Under the pieces are notes generated by a model. It was not told the origin of the DNA and did no database searches. It saw only the letters and a program-made list of their open reading frames with translations. A stretch of DNA of 64,000 nt from Wukongibacter sp050859025 (lineage in GTDB: Bacteria; Bacillota; Clostridia; Peptostreptococcales; Caminicellaceae). Shown one piece after another: positions 28,001 through 35,066 of the stretch (within the stretch, counting starts at the first letter, position 1; each line of letters starts with the position of its first letter). The stretch covers positions 4,712,001 to 4,776,000 of the forward strand of contig NZ_CP138200.1 of the NCBI RefSeq assembly GCF_050859025.1, written 5' to 3'. The position numbers and the translations under genes are program-made.

Positions 28001-30467
28001 TTTCTATAACTACAGGTGATAGATCAACTCCAATATATTTTTCTACCTTAGGAGCTATCCTATAAAGTAAAAGACCTGTTCCACATCCAATTTCCAGAAC
28101 TTTTTTTGGCCTTAAAGAAAAAATACGTTTTGTAGTCATAGATACCCACTCAAGCATCTCTTCCTGTGGAATAGGTTTATCAGTATAACTACTTATCCAT
28201 CCACTAAAATCCATCATTGGACTGATTATAGTTTCATTCTCAGTATGTGAATATGTATTATTATAAATTTTCTTCCACTGTGAGACCTGATTGTCTTCAG
28301 ATTGCTTTACCGTATTAAGATCATCATCAGGTACAACATAGGCAACTAATCTCTTTTCTTGCAAATTGTCCTCATAAACCGTTACAGCACAATCATTTAC
28401 CCTAGGATGATTTTTTATCCAGCTCTCTATTTCTTCAATTTCTATTCTAAAGCCCCTAAGCTTAATCTGTTGATCCTTTCTTTTTAAGAACTCAATTGCT
28501 CCATCCCATCTATAACGTACCCAATCGCCAGTCTTATAGAGTCTCTCACCATCACCATTGCTTCCATAAAAGTTATTTATTACAAATTTTTCTGATGTTA
28601 GCTTCTCTTTATTATGGTATCCTTTAGCAAGGCATACTCCTCCTATATAAAGCTCTCCCGGAACACCTACAGGCACAGGCTCCATATTATCATCAAGTAT
28701 ATACAATTTACAGTTTGAAATAGGTCTTCCTATTGGTACATATCTGTGTTTATCTCCTCTTTTACAATGCCAATAGGTTACATCTACAGCTGCTTCAGTA
28801 GGTCCATAAAGATTATATATTTCAGCTTCAAGCTTTTCGAAGCATTTATCAACAAGATATCTTTCTAATGCCTCACCGCTACAAATAACCCTCTTTAGAC
28901 TTTTACATAAATTAACGTCTTTGTTATCTAGAAAACGCTGTAGCATCGAAGGAACAAAATGCATAGTAGTAATTTTTTCTTTGTTAATTAACTCTACAAG
29001 ATAGTCTGAATCCTTATGCATATCGGGCTCAGCAACAACAACAGTTGAACCAAATAATAAGGGCCAAAACAATTCCCATACAGATACATCAAAGCTAATT
29101 GGTGTTTTTTGAAGAATTTTATCTTCACTAGTAATATTAAAATAGTCTTGCATCCAATATAATCTATTACATATTGCCCTATGACTTATTATTACTCCCT
29201 TTGGTTTTCCAGTTGAGCCTGAGGTATAAATGATGTAAGCCATACAGTCAGGATCAACATATGTGTTAATATTTGATTTAGACATATGTAGTATATCTTC
29301 CAAATCCTTGCTCATATCAATAATACTACTACATCCTAATTCCAACTCTTCTATCTCTATATTATCTGTTATTATATGTTGGAGAGATATATCTTGAATC
29401 ATAGTTCTTAATCTATCCCTAGGATAATCTGGATCCAAAGGTACATAGGCTCCACCAGCTTTGAGTACTGCATATAAGGCTATCATCATATTTACAGATC
29501 TATACATATATATACCTACTGGAGTTTCTTTAGAGACTCCAAGTTGTCTTAAATAATGGGCAAATTGATTAGCCTTTTCATTAAATTCTCTATAGGTCAA
29601 ACTATGATTGCTAAACTGTATTGCTAAATTATCTGGTGTTTCATTGACCTGACGTTCAAAAATATGATGAAGACAATTTAAATCAGGATATACCTTATCC
29701 GTTGTATTCCATTCAATCAAAATTTCTCTCGTTTCTTCCTCAGATAGCATCTTCAATTCTTTTATGCAAGCATTCGGCTCTTTTAAAGCAGCTTTAAGTA
29801 GATGTTGTATATATCTTGCAATGTTTTCTATCTCTTGGATTTCATATAGGCTTTCTCTAAAGGAGATATCCAATACTAAGTTCGAGCCTTCATTATATAA
29901 GCAAAATGTAATATCCTCCTTACAATCATCCGGTACATTATGAATATTTTTATCATAAAATACATAATTAAATAGAAAGCTTCTATTCTCAAAATCATTT
30001 AATTCTAACTCATCAATCAGTTTTTCCAGTGAAAAAGGAGTTTTTGCAAAACTTTCATTCCATTGAGATATTAGCTCATTGTAATTATCGAAAAAGGTTT
30101 TTTCGTAATCAAAATCAATAATAACTGGTAGTAATCCTTCCTTCTCAGACTTCAGTTTTTCAACATTAAAGGGTAAACCAAGAACCACTCGGTTATTGTC
30201 TCCATATCTGCTAATACATAGTGCTATAGCCGTTAAAATACTATATGAATAAATATTCCTGTCTCCGTCTGTAAGCCCATACAATAAATTAGTAATTTCA
30301 TGACTAAAGCATAGTTTGTAAGTTTGTTTTTTAGGTTTAAACTGGGATGGGTAAGGATAACTTAAAGGAATAGAACAACTCTCACTCTTTTCCTTAATTT
30401 TATTGACCCAATAGTCTGAATCAAGGCTTTGATCTTTATTATCCGATTGTTCTATTATATTTCTCAC
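22083..30467 (-). CDS. NRPS: half-C - A(Ser)+MT - PCP - Cy - A(Cys-like) - PCP - C
   Basis: 2794 residues; GTG start behind GGGGAGGG, overlapping the thioesterase gene by 29 nt. Residues 1-245 are a C-terminal half condensation domain. A1 (255-1180) has YTSGSTGKPKG (~411) and pocket code D-V-W-H-I-S-L-V-D-K, matching known serine codes. A methyltransferase (LEIGCGTG, ~792) is inserted between A8 and A9, the usual place of N-methyltransferases. PCP1 has GGHSLL (~1220). The heterocyclization domain (1285-1700) has DGLIID (DxxxxD, ~1418), DLQQAYFIGR and FNRLPLHP. A2 has YTSGSTGVPKG (~1888) and code D-M-Y-N-F-G-V-L-W-K, close to cysteine codes. PCP2 has GGNSLL (~2278). The final C domain has HHVIFDE (~2472), with Glu in place of the usual Gly. 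I infer N-methyl-Ser joined to a Cys-derived thiazoline, with the last C domain acting on the next protein's PCP. No oxidase domain is seen. Confidence 0.92.
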   Translation of the reverse strand: MRNIIEQSDNKDQSLDSDYWVNKIKEKSESCSIPLSYPYPSQFKPKKQTYKLCFSHEITNLLYGLTDGDRNIYSYSILTAIALCISRYGDNNRVVLGLPFNVEKLKSEKEGLLPVIIDFDYEKTFFDNYNELISQWNESFAKTPFSLEKLIDELELNDFENRSFLFNYVFYDKNIHNVPDDCKEDITFCLYNEGSNLVLDISFRESLYEIQEIENIARYIQHLLKAALKEPNACIKELKMLSEEETREILIEWNTTDKVYPDLNCLHHIFERQVNETPDNLAIQFSNHSLTYREFNEKANQFAHYLRQLGVSKETPVGIYMYRSVNMMIALYAVLKAGGAYVPLDPDYPRDRLRTMIQDISLQHIITDNIEIEELELGCSSIIDMSKDLEDILHMSKSNINTYVDPDCMAYIIYTSGSTGKPKGVIISHRAICNRLYWMQDYFNITSEDKILQKTPISFDVSVWELFWPLLFGSTVVVAEPDMHKDSDYLVELINKEKITTMHFVPSMLQRFLDNKDVNLCKSLKRVICSGEALERYLVDKCFEKLEAEIYNLYGPTEAAVDVTYWHCKRGDKHRYVPIGRPISNCKLYILDDNMEPVPVGVPGELYIGGVCLAKGYHNKEKLTSEKFVINNFYGSNGDGERLYKTGDWVRYRWDGAIEFLKRKDQQIKLRGFRIEIEEIESWIKNHPRVNDCAVTVYEDNLQEKRLVAYVVPDDDLNTVKQSEDNQVSQWKKIYNNTYSHTENETIISPMMDFSGWISSYTDKPIPQEEMLEWVSMTTKRIFSLRPKKVLEIGCGTGLLLYRIAPKVEKYIGVDLSPVVIEKLKKEMSSSDDDYSHVQVYQGSADDMSFAKNETFDCIIINSVIQLFPSIEYLFEVIKEAFDVLADNGCLFIGDVRDYKLFEAFHTSVQFMKSNGDVNSLKRQVRNRMENEKELLISPDFFEDLHRFIDTVAEVKVLKKEGQANNELTKYRYDVVIRKGQISKADRCDTIKYGQIPKNIDEVENVIKSNIGKCILFSNIQDGRIIEDDILLQALSQSNSQDNIAKLSEIIQGKNHKANGINPSDLYLLGEKYNMEVIVSPKDITHLKVIFRSPNFKASKKEIENPKICSCEETFDFTEYSNNPLQVENKSNIIKLVKDYISEKLPNYMVPNLWIVLDEMPLSPNGKLSRKSLPTPTLSRPNLSSVYNPPETDMQKKLSEIWIYVLQIEDIGIFDSFFELGGHSLLALKLLQEISARLSIDVSLSEFLSTPTIKGLERIATSQEVKNTYDIGELPNIQRNFDNQFLPFELNDLQQAYFIGRQSDFELGNVPTHVYFEVECSSYEHDRFTEAVNKVIARHDMLRCIFNENGTQQVLAKAPRYEIDYCNIATFTENDKDTYLVGIREEMSNQKLDPYVWPLFDIKVTKINENVTRLHVYYDGLIIDAWSQMLLMDEVYKIYSEPCSELENLKIGFRDYLLAEKELKQNALYKESKDYWMKRITSLPEPPELPLQELSINLKNPNYIRVHRELESKLWEDFKRLSSKAGVTPFVSLLTAFGKVVGYWSRNKKFTLSIPGFNRLPLHPQVDKIVGEFASFTFFEIDNLLNKSFAEEVRENQSQFWDAMSNRFFNGVEVLRELARLQGGTVKSLMPVVFTSLLNMGQSSNKSYKTIYSMTQTSQVWIDAIVSENEGSLYIDWDCVKGLFDEKLLNDMIDVFMYIIEVLASNEEAWSRSEWKLLPDYQLDIYEKVNNTKVELPVKKITELLEQSLSKYPKSIAIQTSTMNMTYEEVFKKAKILASGLLNKGVKPNETIGIMMEKGWEQVIAVLGILYSGAAYLPIAADLPQERIELCLSYSDTKVVLTQSKLKSKLEHIKDISLINVDLLDEQYTEINIDVLDSVEEDNLAYVIYTSGSTGVPKGVMIKRQGLLNALICTNRNFKVTHNDKAICLTNLHHDMCSYDIIGMLIAGGTIVLPDCKETKNPQHWIELINKYKVTLWNSVPAMMEMMLEYREDLSKGAIDSLRLVFLGGDWINKLIPYRLKSIAPRAKLVSVGGPTETTLWNIWYEVDRIEENWRSIPYGMPIANTKYFILDENLDRTPIGVTGTMYCEGIGVAKGYINDPINTQKKFIIHPKWNVRLYNTGDLGRYMEDGNIEIVGREDFQVKINGQRIELGEIEYTLRSYPEIQNAVAVVLDDGKKSIAIYYKASNKYKESDLRDFMVKKLPSHMVPVHYIELEKIPLTVNGKVDRKALPAPEYGVESYEYIKNSKSYHEEKLINLYMEILNLKTVKSQDNFFFLGGNSLLAVQAIRRMRKELNIDISVSQFFEDSSIDVVLKYVKNKDYNKWEDSNVPIRIEPEQLESPLAFSQEGVWLIDAVDKSYRFTLPATMKIQGNLDTKVLERSLRSVVERHKALRTIIKSRFSQPVQRVLQTMEAPMKIVDLREKGEKKQSILKQYIIREASEVFDLESGPLFKFLLVQLADYEYVLLFTFHHVIFDEDSFRIFVNDLLAFYKAYTNNILPKLPEMKLHYTDFCYWQRNLLDRKKLDNELEYWREKLKGELKYLELPMVNQIDRNCIDGSYWTIDLEKSVVEDFKRLCANQGITLFMGFCSVFYILLYRLTGEKDIIVGCPVSCRKWEEIQDVIGFFVNMLVLRTKVDGKMDFVSLVSEVQKTVTGAFSNQSIPFERILRELELKDTYANLPYNVTFNYIDSMRESHQVDDVTFEYVKYTKRTVPHDIGLFIENIGDECYFALSYKQGVFNENTVIQFADIFKELVRLIVKDPKRPIIEYLNGEENQKQIENKIDYSEEFDFNIS

Positions 30468-31227
30468 TAAAAACCCTCCCCTTTTTTTCTATTTCATTAC
30501 AGATATCATCGCATAAAAATTTCCAATATCTATTTATATAGAAGTGATCGCCTTCCAATACTTCATAGTCAAAGTCTGACAATGTATATTCATTCCATAA
30601 TCTAGTTTGCTTTTCTGTAACAAGAAGATCCACTTTACCTACATATGCTTTTATAGGGCATCTTAGCTCTTCATTAGAAGAATATCTATAATCTTCAAAT
30701 AGCTTAAAATCATTTCTTAGGATTGGCATAAAATATTTATCAAATTCGTAACTATCTAATACTGTTAAGTTGGTTCCGTTGTATTTCGATAGTTTTTCTT
30801 TAAACTCTTCATCGGGCAGATTATGAATTGCTTCTCTATCTGCAGCCAGCCTAGGAGGTATAGATCCTGAAACAAATAGATGTATTGGATTAATTCCATG
30901 TTTATGTATTAGTGCCGATGCCAGCTCAAATCCGATTATCCCCCCAAGACTATGTCCAAAAATTGCGAACGGACTATCTAAAAATGGTTTTATATCTTCT
31001 ATAATTTCAGATATCAATTGAGACATATTAGTTATAAACTCTTCATCCTGCCTCGCTTCTCTTCCTGGTAACTGAATAGGACAGATTTCTATCCAATCAC
31101 TAATATACCTTTGCCATTTAACATAGTAAGAAGCACTTGCTCCTGCATAAGGTAAACAAAACAATCTAACCTTCATGTTGGGATTTTCTTTTCTATACAC
31201 TAGCCATCTTTTTTCTTCTTTCTTCAT
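30439..31227 (-). CDS. Type II thioesterase (NRPS/PKS editing)
   Basis: A 262-residue alpha/beta hydrolase of normal length for external thioesterases of NRPS/PKS clusters. The nucleophile serine is in GHSLGG (~94), the acid lies in the VGKVDLL region and the His in EGDHFY. LPGREAR near residue 60 is typical of the family. Such enzymes remove wrong or stalled acyl groups from carrier domains. Its 3' end overlaps the start of the large NRPS gene by 29 nt, showing joint translation. The cluster has no integrated TE domain in the visible part, so this protein is for editing while the reductase domain does the release. Confidence 0.93.
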   Translation of the reverse strand: MKKEEKRWLVYRKENPNMKVRLFCLPYAGASASYYVKWQRYISDWIEICPIQLPGREARQDEEFITNMSQLISEIIEDIKPFLDSPFAIFGHSLGGIIGFELASALIHKHGINPIHLFVSGSIPPRLAADREAIHNLPDEEFKEKLSKYNGTNLTVLDSYEFDKYFMPILRNDFKLFEDYRYSSNEELRCPIKAYVGKVDLLVTEKQTRLWNEYTLSDFDYEVLEGDHFYINRYWKFLCDDICNEIEKKGRVFSEKYNRTIG

Positions 31228-31271
31228 AATTCTACAACCTCTTTTATAAATAATGATTTCTTACTATAAAT

Positions 31272-32540
31272 CTATACAGCTTTTATACCATAACTTCTAT
31301 TTTGACTACCTACTAAAATTATCATATTTCCACCCTTATGTGTATTTTCATATATCTTATTATGAGCCATAGGTAACTCTTCCCAATTAAAAACTTCAGA
31401 TAAGGAAGGCGTAATATCAGTTTTGCTTACTATATCAATAAAATCAATTGCTTCCTGACGAGTAGCCGCATGACACCCTTGAAGTCTTTTTATTCCTAAC
31501 CATAAAAACCTTAAATCTAAGCTCCCAACATATCCCGTTGTACCACCACAAATCGAAACCATTCCACCCTTATCACAAACAAAAATTGATGTCGGTAGTG
31601 TATTTTGACCGGGATGCTCAATAACAATCATTGGATCTTTTTTCTCTCCAACAATCTTTCTAATATCTTTTCTAAATCTTAATGCCTGTCTAATCCATTT
31701 CTTATATTCTCTCTTATCTTCATAGTTACCAAGCTTTCCCCAATGGGTATAATTATTTCTATTTATGCACCCCTTGGCACCTAATTTCATGCAGTGTTCC
31801 ATTCTACTATCATCAGATACCACCGCTACGGGAATTCCGCCAAAGTACTTTACTAGTTGAATTGCCATACTACCTAAACCACCATAGCCACCCCATATCA
31901 ATACAACATCGCCTTCTTTAATATGGTTTTCTTTCCAATGGGTTAACATACCATATACAGTTACACCCGTAGATAAAGATGCTGCGGCTTCAGACCATGT
32001 CAAATTATCAGGTTTAGGAATACATTGCTGCTGCTGAACACGGCTAAATTGAGCAAATCCACCCCAATTTCCTTCATAACCCCAGATTCTAAAGGTTGGG
32101 CTACATAAGGGATTTCTTCCCGCTTTTACAACTGGGCAGTCATAGTCAACTTGAATTCCAAAATTTATAACATGGTCTCCAACTTTTACCATATCAACGC
32201 CTTCTCCTACAGCATAAACTATCCCACTTGATTCAGAACCACATATATGAAAGTCTTCCGATTCTTCTCCCCATTTCTTTTGTTCTGCAATAACGTTTTT
32301 AGGCTTACCTTGACCCGCCCAAATGCCATTATAATTTATTCCCGTTGCCATATTACAAATGATTACTTCCCCTTTTCTCGGCTTGGGTACATCAATAATT
32401 TCTTCTTTAAAAGCTTTCAAAGGTGGACCAAATCTATCTTCTCTTATCGTCCAAGCATACATCTTCTTTGGTAGTACTCCAAGAGGCGGAATTTCACCAA
32501 TTTCATACAACTTATCTGTTCTTAGACTTGTTTCATGCAT
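31272..32540 (-). CDS. Crotonyl-CoA carboxylase/reductase (CCR)-like MDR-family enzyme
   Basis: 422 residues, the length of crotonyl-CoA carboxylase/reductases in the zinc-free branch of the medium-chain dehydrogenase superfamily. The NADPH fold shows GGYGGLG, and IWGYEGNWGG, NYNGIW, ICGSESSG and EHPG are hallmark CCR blocks. In the studied enoyl-CoA carboxylase/reductase the CO2 pocket uses Asn81, Phe170, Glu171 and His365. Here Asn, Glu and His are kept and the Phe is Tyr. The likely reaction is reductive carboxylation of a 2-enoyl-CoA to an alkylmalonyl-CoA extender unit; plain enoyl reduction is the alternative. It lies between the radical SAM and thioesterase genes, so it most likely feeds the single intact AT. 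AGGAGG precedes the start with slightly long spacing. Confidence 0.85.
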   Translation of the reverse strand: MHETSLRTDKLYEIGEIPPLGVLPKKMYAWTIREDRFGPPLKAFKEEIIDVPKPRKGEVIICNMATGINYNGIWAGQGKPKNVIAEQKKWGEESEDFHICGSESSGIVYAVGEGVDMVKVGDHVINFGIQVDYDCPVVKAGRNPLCSPTFRIWGYEGNWGGFAQFSRVQQQQCIPKPDNLTWSEAAASLSTGVTVYGMLTHWKENHIKEGDVVLIWGGYGGLGSMAIQLVKYFGGIPVAVVSDDSRMEHCMKLGAKGCINRNNYTHWGKLGNYEDKREYKKWIRQALRFRKDIRKIVGEKKDPMIVIEHPGQNTLPTSIFVCDKGGMVSICGGTTGYVGSLDLRFLWLGIKRLQGCHAATRQEAIDFIDIVSKTDITPSLSEVFNWEELPMAHNKIYENTHKGGNMIILVGSQNRSYGIKAV

Positions 32541-32624
32541 AAATTCATCAACCTCCTAAATTATGATTAGATAATTTTAAATTTGAGATAAATTTACTTA
32601 AAATTTAATATATAATTTTATAAA

Positions 32625-32731
32625 ATATAGAGATTCTAGTTAAAACTTTAACGTATACATATCAAAAATTTCTCAAAGCATCGAATATTTTTATATATAA
32701 ATTAAGTTTCGCTATGTAAACCCTATATAAT
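32625..32731. repeat. Palindromic intergenic element, copy B
   Basis: This lies in the 334-bp gap between the CCR-like and radical SAM genes. The left arm begins ATATAGAGATTCTAGT and the right arm ends GTAAACCCTATATAAT, with TATACATATCAAA as the inner block. The layout and outer sequence match the copies at 37771 and 57371. The rest of the gap is very AT-rich, with a weak GCCT/AGGC hairpin near 32788-32800 followed on the minus strand by T's. No gene is visible. Confidence 0.6.
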
Positions 32732-32874
32732 TATTCATAAATGCCGAGTAAAAAGCTTTCCTTTTCAAATAAATATTCATGAAAAAGCCTAAAAAAGGCA
32801 AAAAAAGAACATATAGTTTTTTATTGTATTACTAAACGTTTTTTCTAAAATTTTTATTTACTATAAAAAAATAG

Positions 32875-34203
32875 CTATACAGTTTCTAATAGGTTCGATA
32901 CCCTTCCATTATAAGTCTTACAAATGTCATCTATATCTTTAAATGACAAGCTTTTATAAGCAGATTTAATTATGTCTTCACTTATGGACCAAAGAGCATC
33001 ATCATAAACACTTTCATCAATATGAAATCCAAAATCCTTCTGCCTATCCCATAACGTAGACTTTATAGGCATCCACCAATTTACTGATACAGATGCATTA
33101 AATTCATCTTCAAGCAGCTCAGCAAATTCTATTGTCTTGATACAATCTTCTTTCTTTTCCCAGGGTAAACCAATCATAAATGACAGAAATGTCTTCTTAG
33201 ATAGGTCATGAGCTTGTAATATTTTCAGGCTTTCCATAACCTCGTTAATATTCATAGCTTTATTGACCTTCTTTAAGCCTTCATCATATCCACACTCTAC
33301 TCCCATCTGTATAGTACTAATTTTTTCAGGAGATATTCTCTCTGCAAGCTCTTTAGAATTTAAGAAATCCTTGCATCTTGCTTCAAAGTGGAATGTGAAT
33401 TTTTGGTCAATCTCTTTGATAAAATCTAGAATTCTTATTGCTCTCTTAGGATTAGGCGTAAAACAATTATCGATAATAAACATACTATTAGCCAGTGTCT
33501 TATCTCCAATGTAAGGTAGTACTTCACCTATTACATCAATGCACTTTTCTGCCTTCATCCCACGCCAATTTCTTGCATCAAGTATTGAACAAAAAGAACA
33601 TTGGAAAGGGCATCCCCTAGATGTTTCTACAGGAATGTTATAATATATGTTATCTGGTATTAAGTCATATGCAGGTTTAGCAAAATCGTAAAGTCTATTA
33701 CTTTTTATCTCATTCAAATTTCTGAAGGTTTTTCCATTTGAGTTATATGTTAGTCTAGGTATATGATTAACTGAATATCCCTTTTCAATTGCATCAAGTA
33801 GCTTTAACAGAACATCTTCTGCGTCCCCTCTGATTACATAATCAACCTCTGTAACTCTACATACATACTCATCAAAAAAGGTAGGATGAATTCCACCACA
33901 AATTACAATGGGTGGATTTGTCCCCTGCTTTATTACTTCTATTAATTCTTTAGCCATTCCCCAGTTAAAAGAGTTTGAAGAAATGGTAACAACATCTACA
34001 TCATATATCATTTTCTCTATTTCATCTTTGTCCCAACCATCATTATACATATCTACGATTGTTTGAGGATCGCAAACAGAGACTTCATAACCACCTTTTC
34101 TAATTATTCCAGCAATAACGTATATAGCTAATGGTGGTACTATTTTCATTGTGTCACCTTCAATAACAGGATGCATTGGAGGAGTAGTTACAAGTATCTT
34201 CAT
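32875..34203 (-). CDS. B12-binding-domain radical SAM enzyme
   Basis: 442 residues with GGAGG 7 nt before the ATG. Residues 1-160 form a Rossmann-like cobalamin-binding domain (CGGIHPTF near 100). The radical SAM domain has the 4Fe-4S motif CPFQCSFC (CX3CX2C, ~190) and the usual GLP and ME(C)G-type strand motifs downstream. Relatives in natural-product clusters methylate unactivated carbons or carry out other radical C-C chemistry. It is the second gene of the biosynthetic operon, so it probably tailors the chain or a precursor. The exact reaction cannot be told from sequence; a housekeeping role is unlikely given its place. Confidence 0.85.
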   Translation of the reverse strand: MKILVTTPPMHPVIEGDTMKIVPPLAIYVIAGIIRKGGYEVSVCDPQTIVDMYNDGWDKDEIEKMIYDVDVVTISSNSFNWGMAKELIEVIKQGTNPPIVICGGIHPTFFDEYVCRVTEVDYVIRGDAEDVLLKLLDAIEKGYSVNHIPRLTYNSNGKTFRNLNEIKSNRLYDFAKPAYDLIPDNIYYNIPVETSRGCPFQCSFCSILDARNWRGMKAEKCIDVIGEVLPYIGDKTLANSMFIIDNCFTPNPKRAIRILDFIKEIDQKFTFHFEARCKDFLNSKELAERISPEKISTIQMGVECGYDEGLKKVNKAMNINEVMESLKILQAHDLSKKTFLSFMIGLPWEKKEDCIKTIEFAELLEDEFNASVSVNWWMPIKSTLWDRQKDFGFHIDESVYDDALWSISEDIIKSAYKSLSFKDIDDICKTYNGRVSNLLETV

Positions 34204-34298
34204 AGGTATACCTCCTCATATAATAGTTTTTATGGGCTTTAGCTAAAATAAATATAACTCTATTCATATATATTAAGCTTCATAATGGCTATTTTTCA

Positions 34299-34700
34299 TT
34301 AATCACTTTTCTTCTTTTTTCTTCTATTCATCATCATTTTTCTCTTATTGTTTAAATTTGTTTCTGATACATCCTCGACATCAGAATCAATCGCACTTTC
34401 TTTTCCTAGACTTGCTTGGTTCTTTAGCTTGTCCAATATTAACTCCGAAAGACTCTCCACCGTAGTATATCTAAATAGCTCTATGACCGATACCTTTAAA
34501 TTGAATCTCATCTGTATCTTTCTTCTTATTTGATGAAGTAAAAGCGAATATCCTCCGACATCAAAAAAATTGTCCTTCAAACCAATTTTTTCGATATTCA
34601 ATAATTCTTTCCATATAGTTATAATCTCTACTTCTATATGTGACTTCAATTGTGAAATACTTGCTATACGTCCATTTTGAAAGTCATCTAAAAAATCCAT
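34299..34700 (-). CDS. Discrete peptidyl carrier protein
   Basis: 133 residues from the ATG at 34700, which has AAGGGGGAGG just upstream; the ATG at 34727 in the same frame has no ribosome binding site. A single carrier domain occupies ~25-100, with the phosphopantetheine serine in GGYSLLL, followed by a Lys/Arg-rich tail (MMNRRKKKK). The carrier is very like the PCP of the half-C-A-PCP protein (same GGYSLL context and basic tail), which suggests duplication. First gene of the operon. It may carry a precursor for off-line tailoring, for example by the neighbouring radical SAM enzyme. Confidence 0.88.
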   Translation of the reverse strand: MDFLDDFQNGRIASISQLKSHIEVEIITIWKELLNIEKIGLKDNFFDVGGYSLLLHQIRRKIQMRFNLKVSVIELFRYTTVESLSELILDKLKNQASLGKESAIDSDVEDVSETNLNNKRKMMMNRRKKKKSD

Positions 34701-34818
34701 ACTCCTCCCCCTTGTATTTATTATCATTAAACAGCTAATTATAAAAAATCATCAGAATAACATACGATACCTTTTCTGGAATTTTTTATAAATTAATACC
34801 ATTTTTTTATATATTTGT

Positions 34819-34847
34819 ATTGTATTTCACTTAATGTAATTTGTCAA
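34819..34847 (-). promoter_or_regulatory. Promoter of the NRPS/PKS operon
   Basis: On the minus strand, TTGACA (34842-34847) and TACAAT (34819-34824) are separated by exactly 17 bp. Transcription would begin near 34812, about 110 nt before the carrier-protein start. It is the only good promoter I see upstream of the run of biosynthetic genes, and the cluster is probably one very long transcript from here. Confidence 0.65.
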
Positions 34848-34871
34848 CATTTTGTTATTATTAAGTGAAAT
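34824..34871. promoter_or_regulatory. Operator-like dyad over the operon promoter
   Basis: Perfect 12-bp inverted repeat: ATTTCACTTAAT at 34824-34835 and ATTAAGTGAAAT at 34860-34871, with 24 bp between. The left arm touches the -10 box and fills part of the spacer, and the -35 box lies between the arms. This is where a repressor (or loop-forming dimer) would act. No matching regulator gene is seen in the window. Confidence 0.5.
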
Positions 34872-35003
34872 TTATATTTTTTTGTATTTTTTTACAGTTT
34901 TATGTATTATGGATGAATATATTTTTCCAACGTACTTTTCTTCTATTTAATATACTAGATAACCAGACAGGTTAAGTTAAAGCTATTTTTAATCTACAAA
35001 AAA

Positions 35004-35034
35004 AATACATATGACTATAAATGTCATATGTATT
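35004..35034 (-). terminator. Rho-independent terminator after the AIM24-family gene
   Basis: AATACATATGAC and GTCATATGTATT form a perfect 12-bp stem with a 7-nt loop, followed on the minus strand by a run of T's (the A-run at 34997-35005). It stands between the AIM24-family gene and the NRPS operon promoter and isolates the two transcripts. The rest of the 339-bp gap (34728-35066) holds that promoter and AT-rich sequence with no gene. Confidence 0.8.
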
Positions 35035-35066
35035 AATAAAATTAGCTATTTTCTTAATTCCAAATT

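Noticed and set aside
29730..30467. Frameshift or deletion as the cause of the missing N-terminal C lobe in the 2794-residue NRPS.
   Set aside because: The GTG has a strong ribosome site, the gene overlaps the thioesterase gene, and the other half-C protein has the same limits; the short form is natural.
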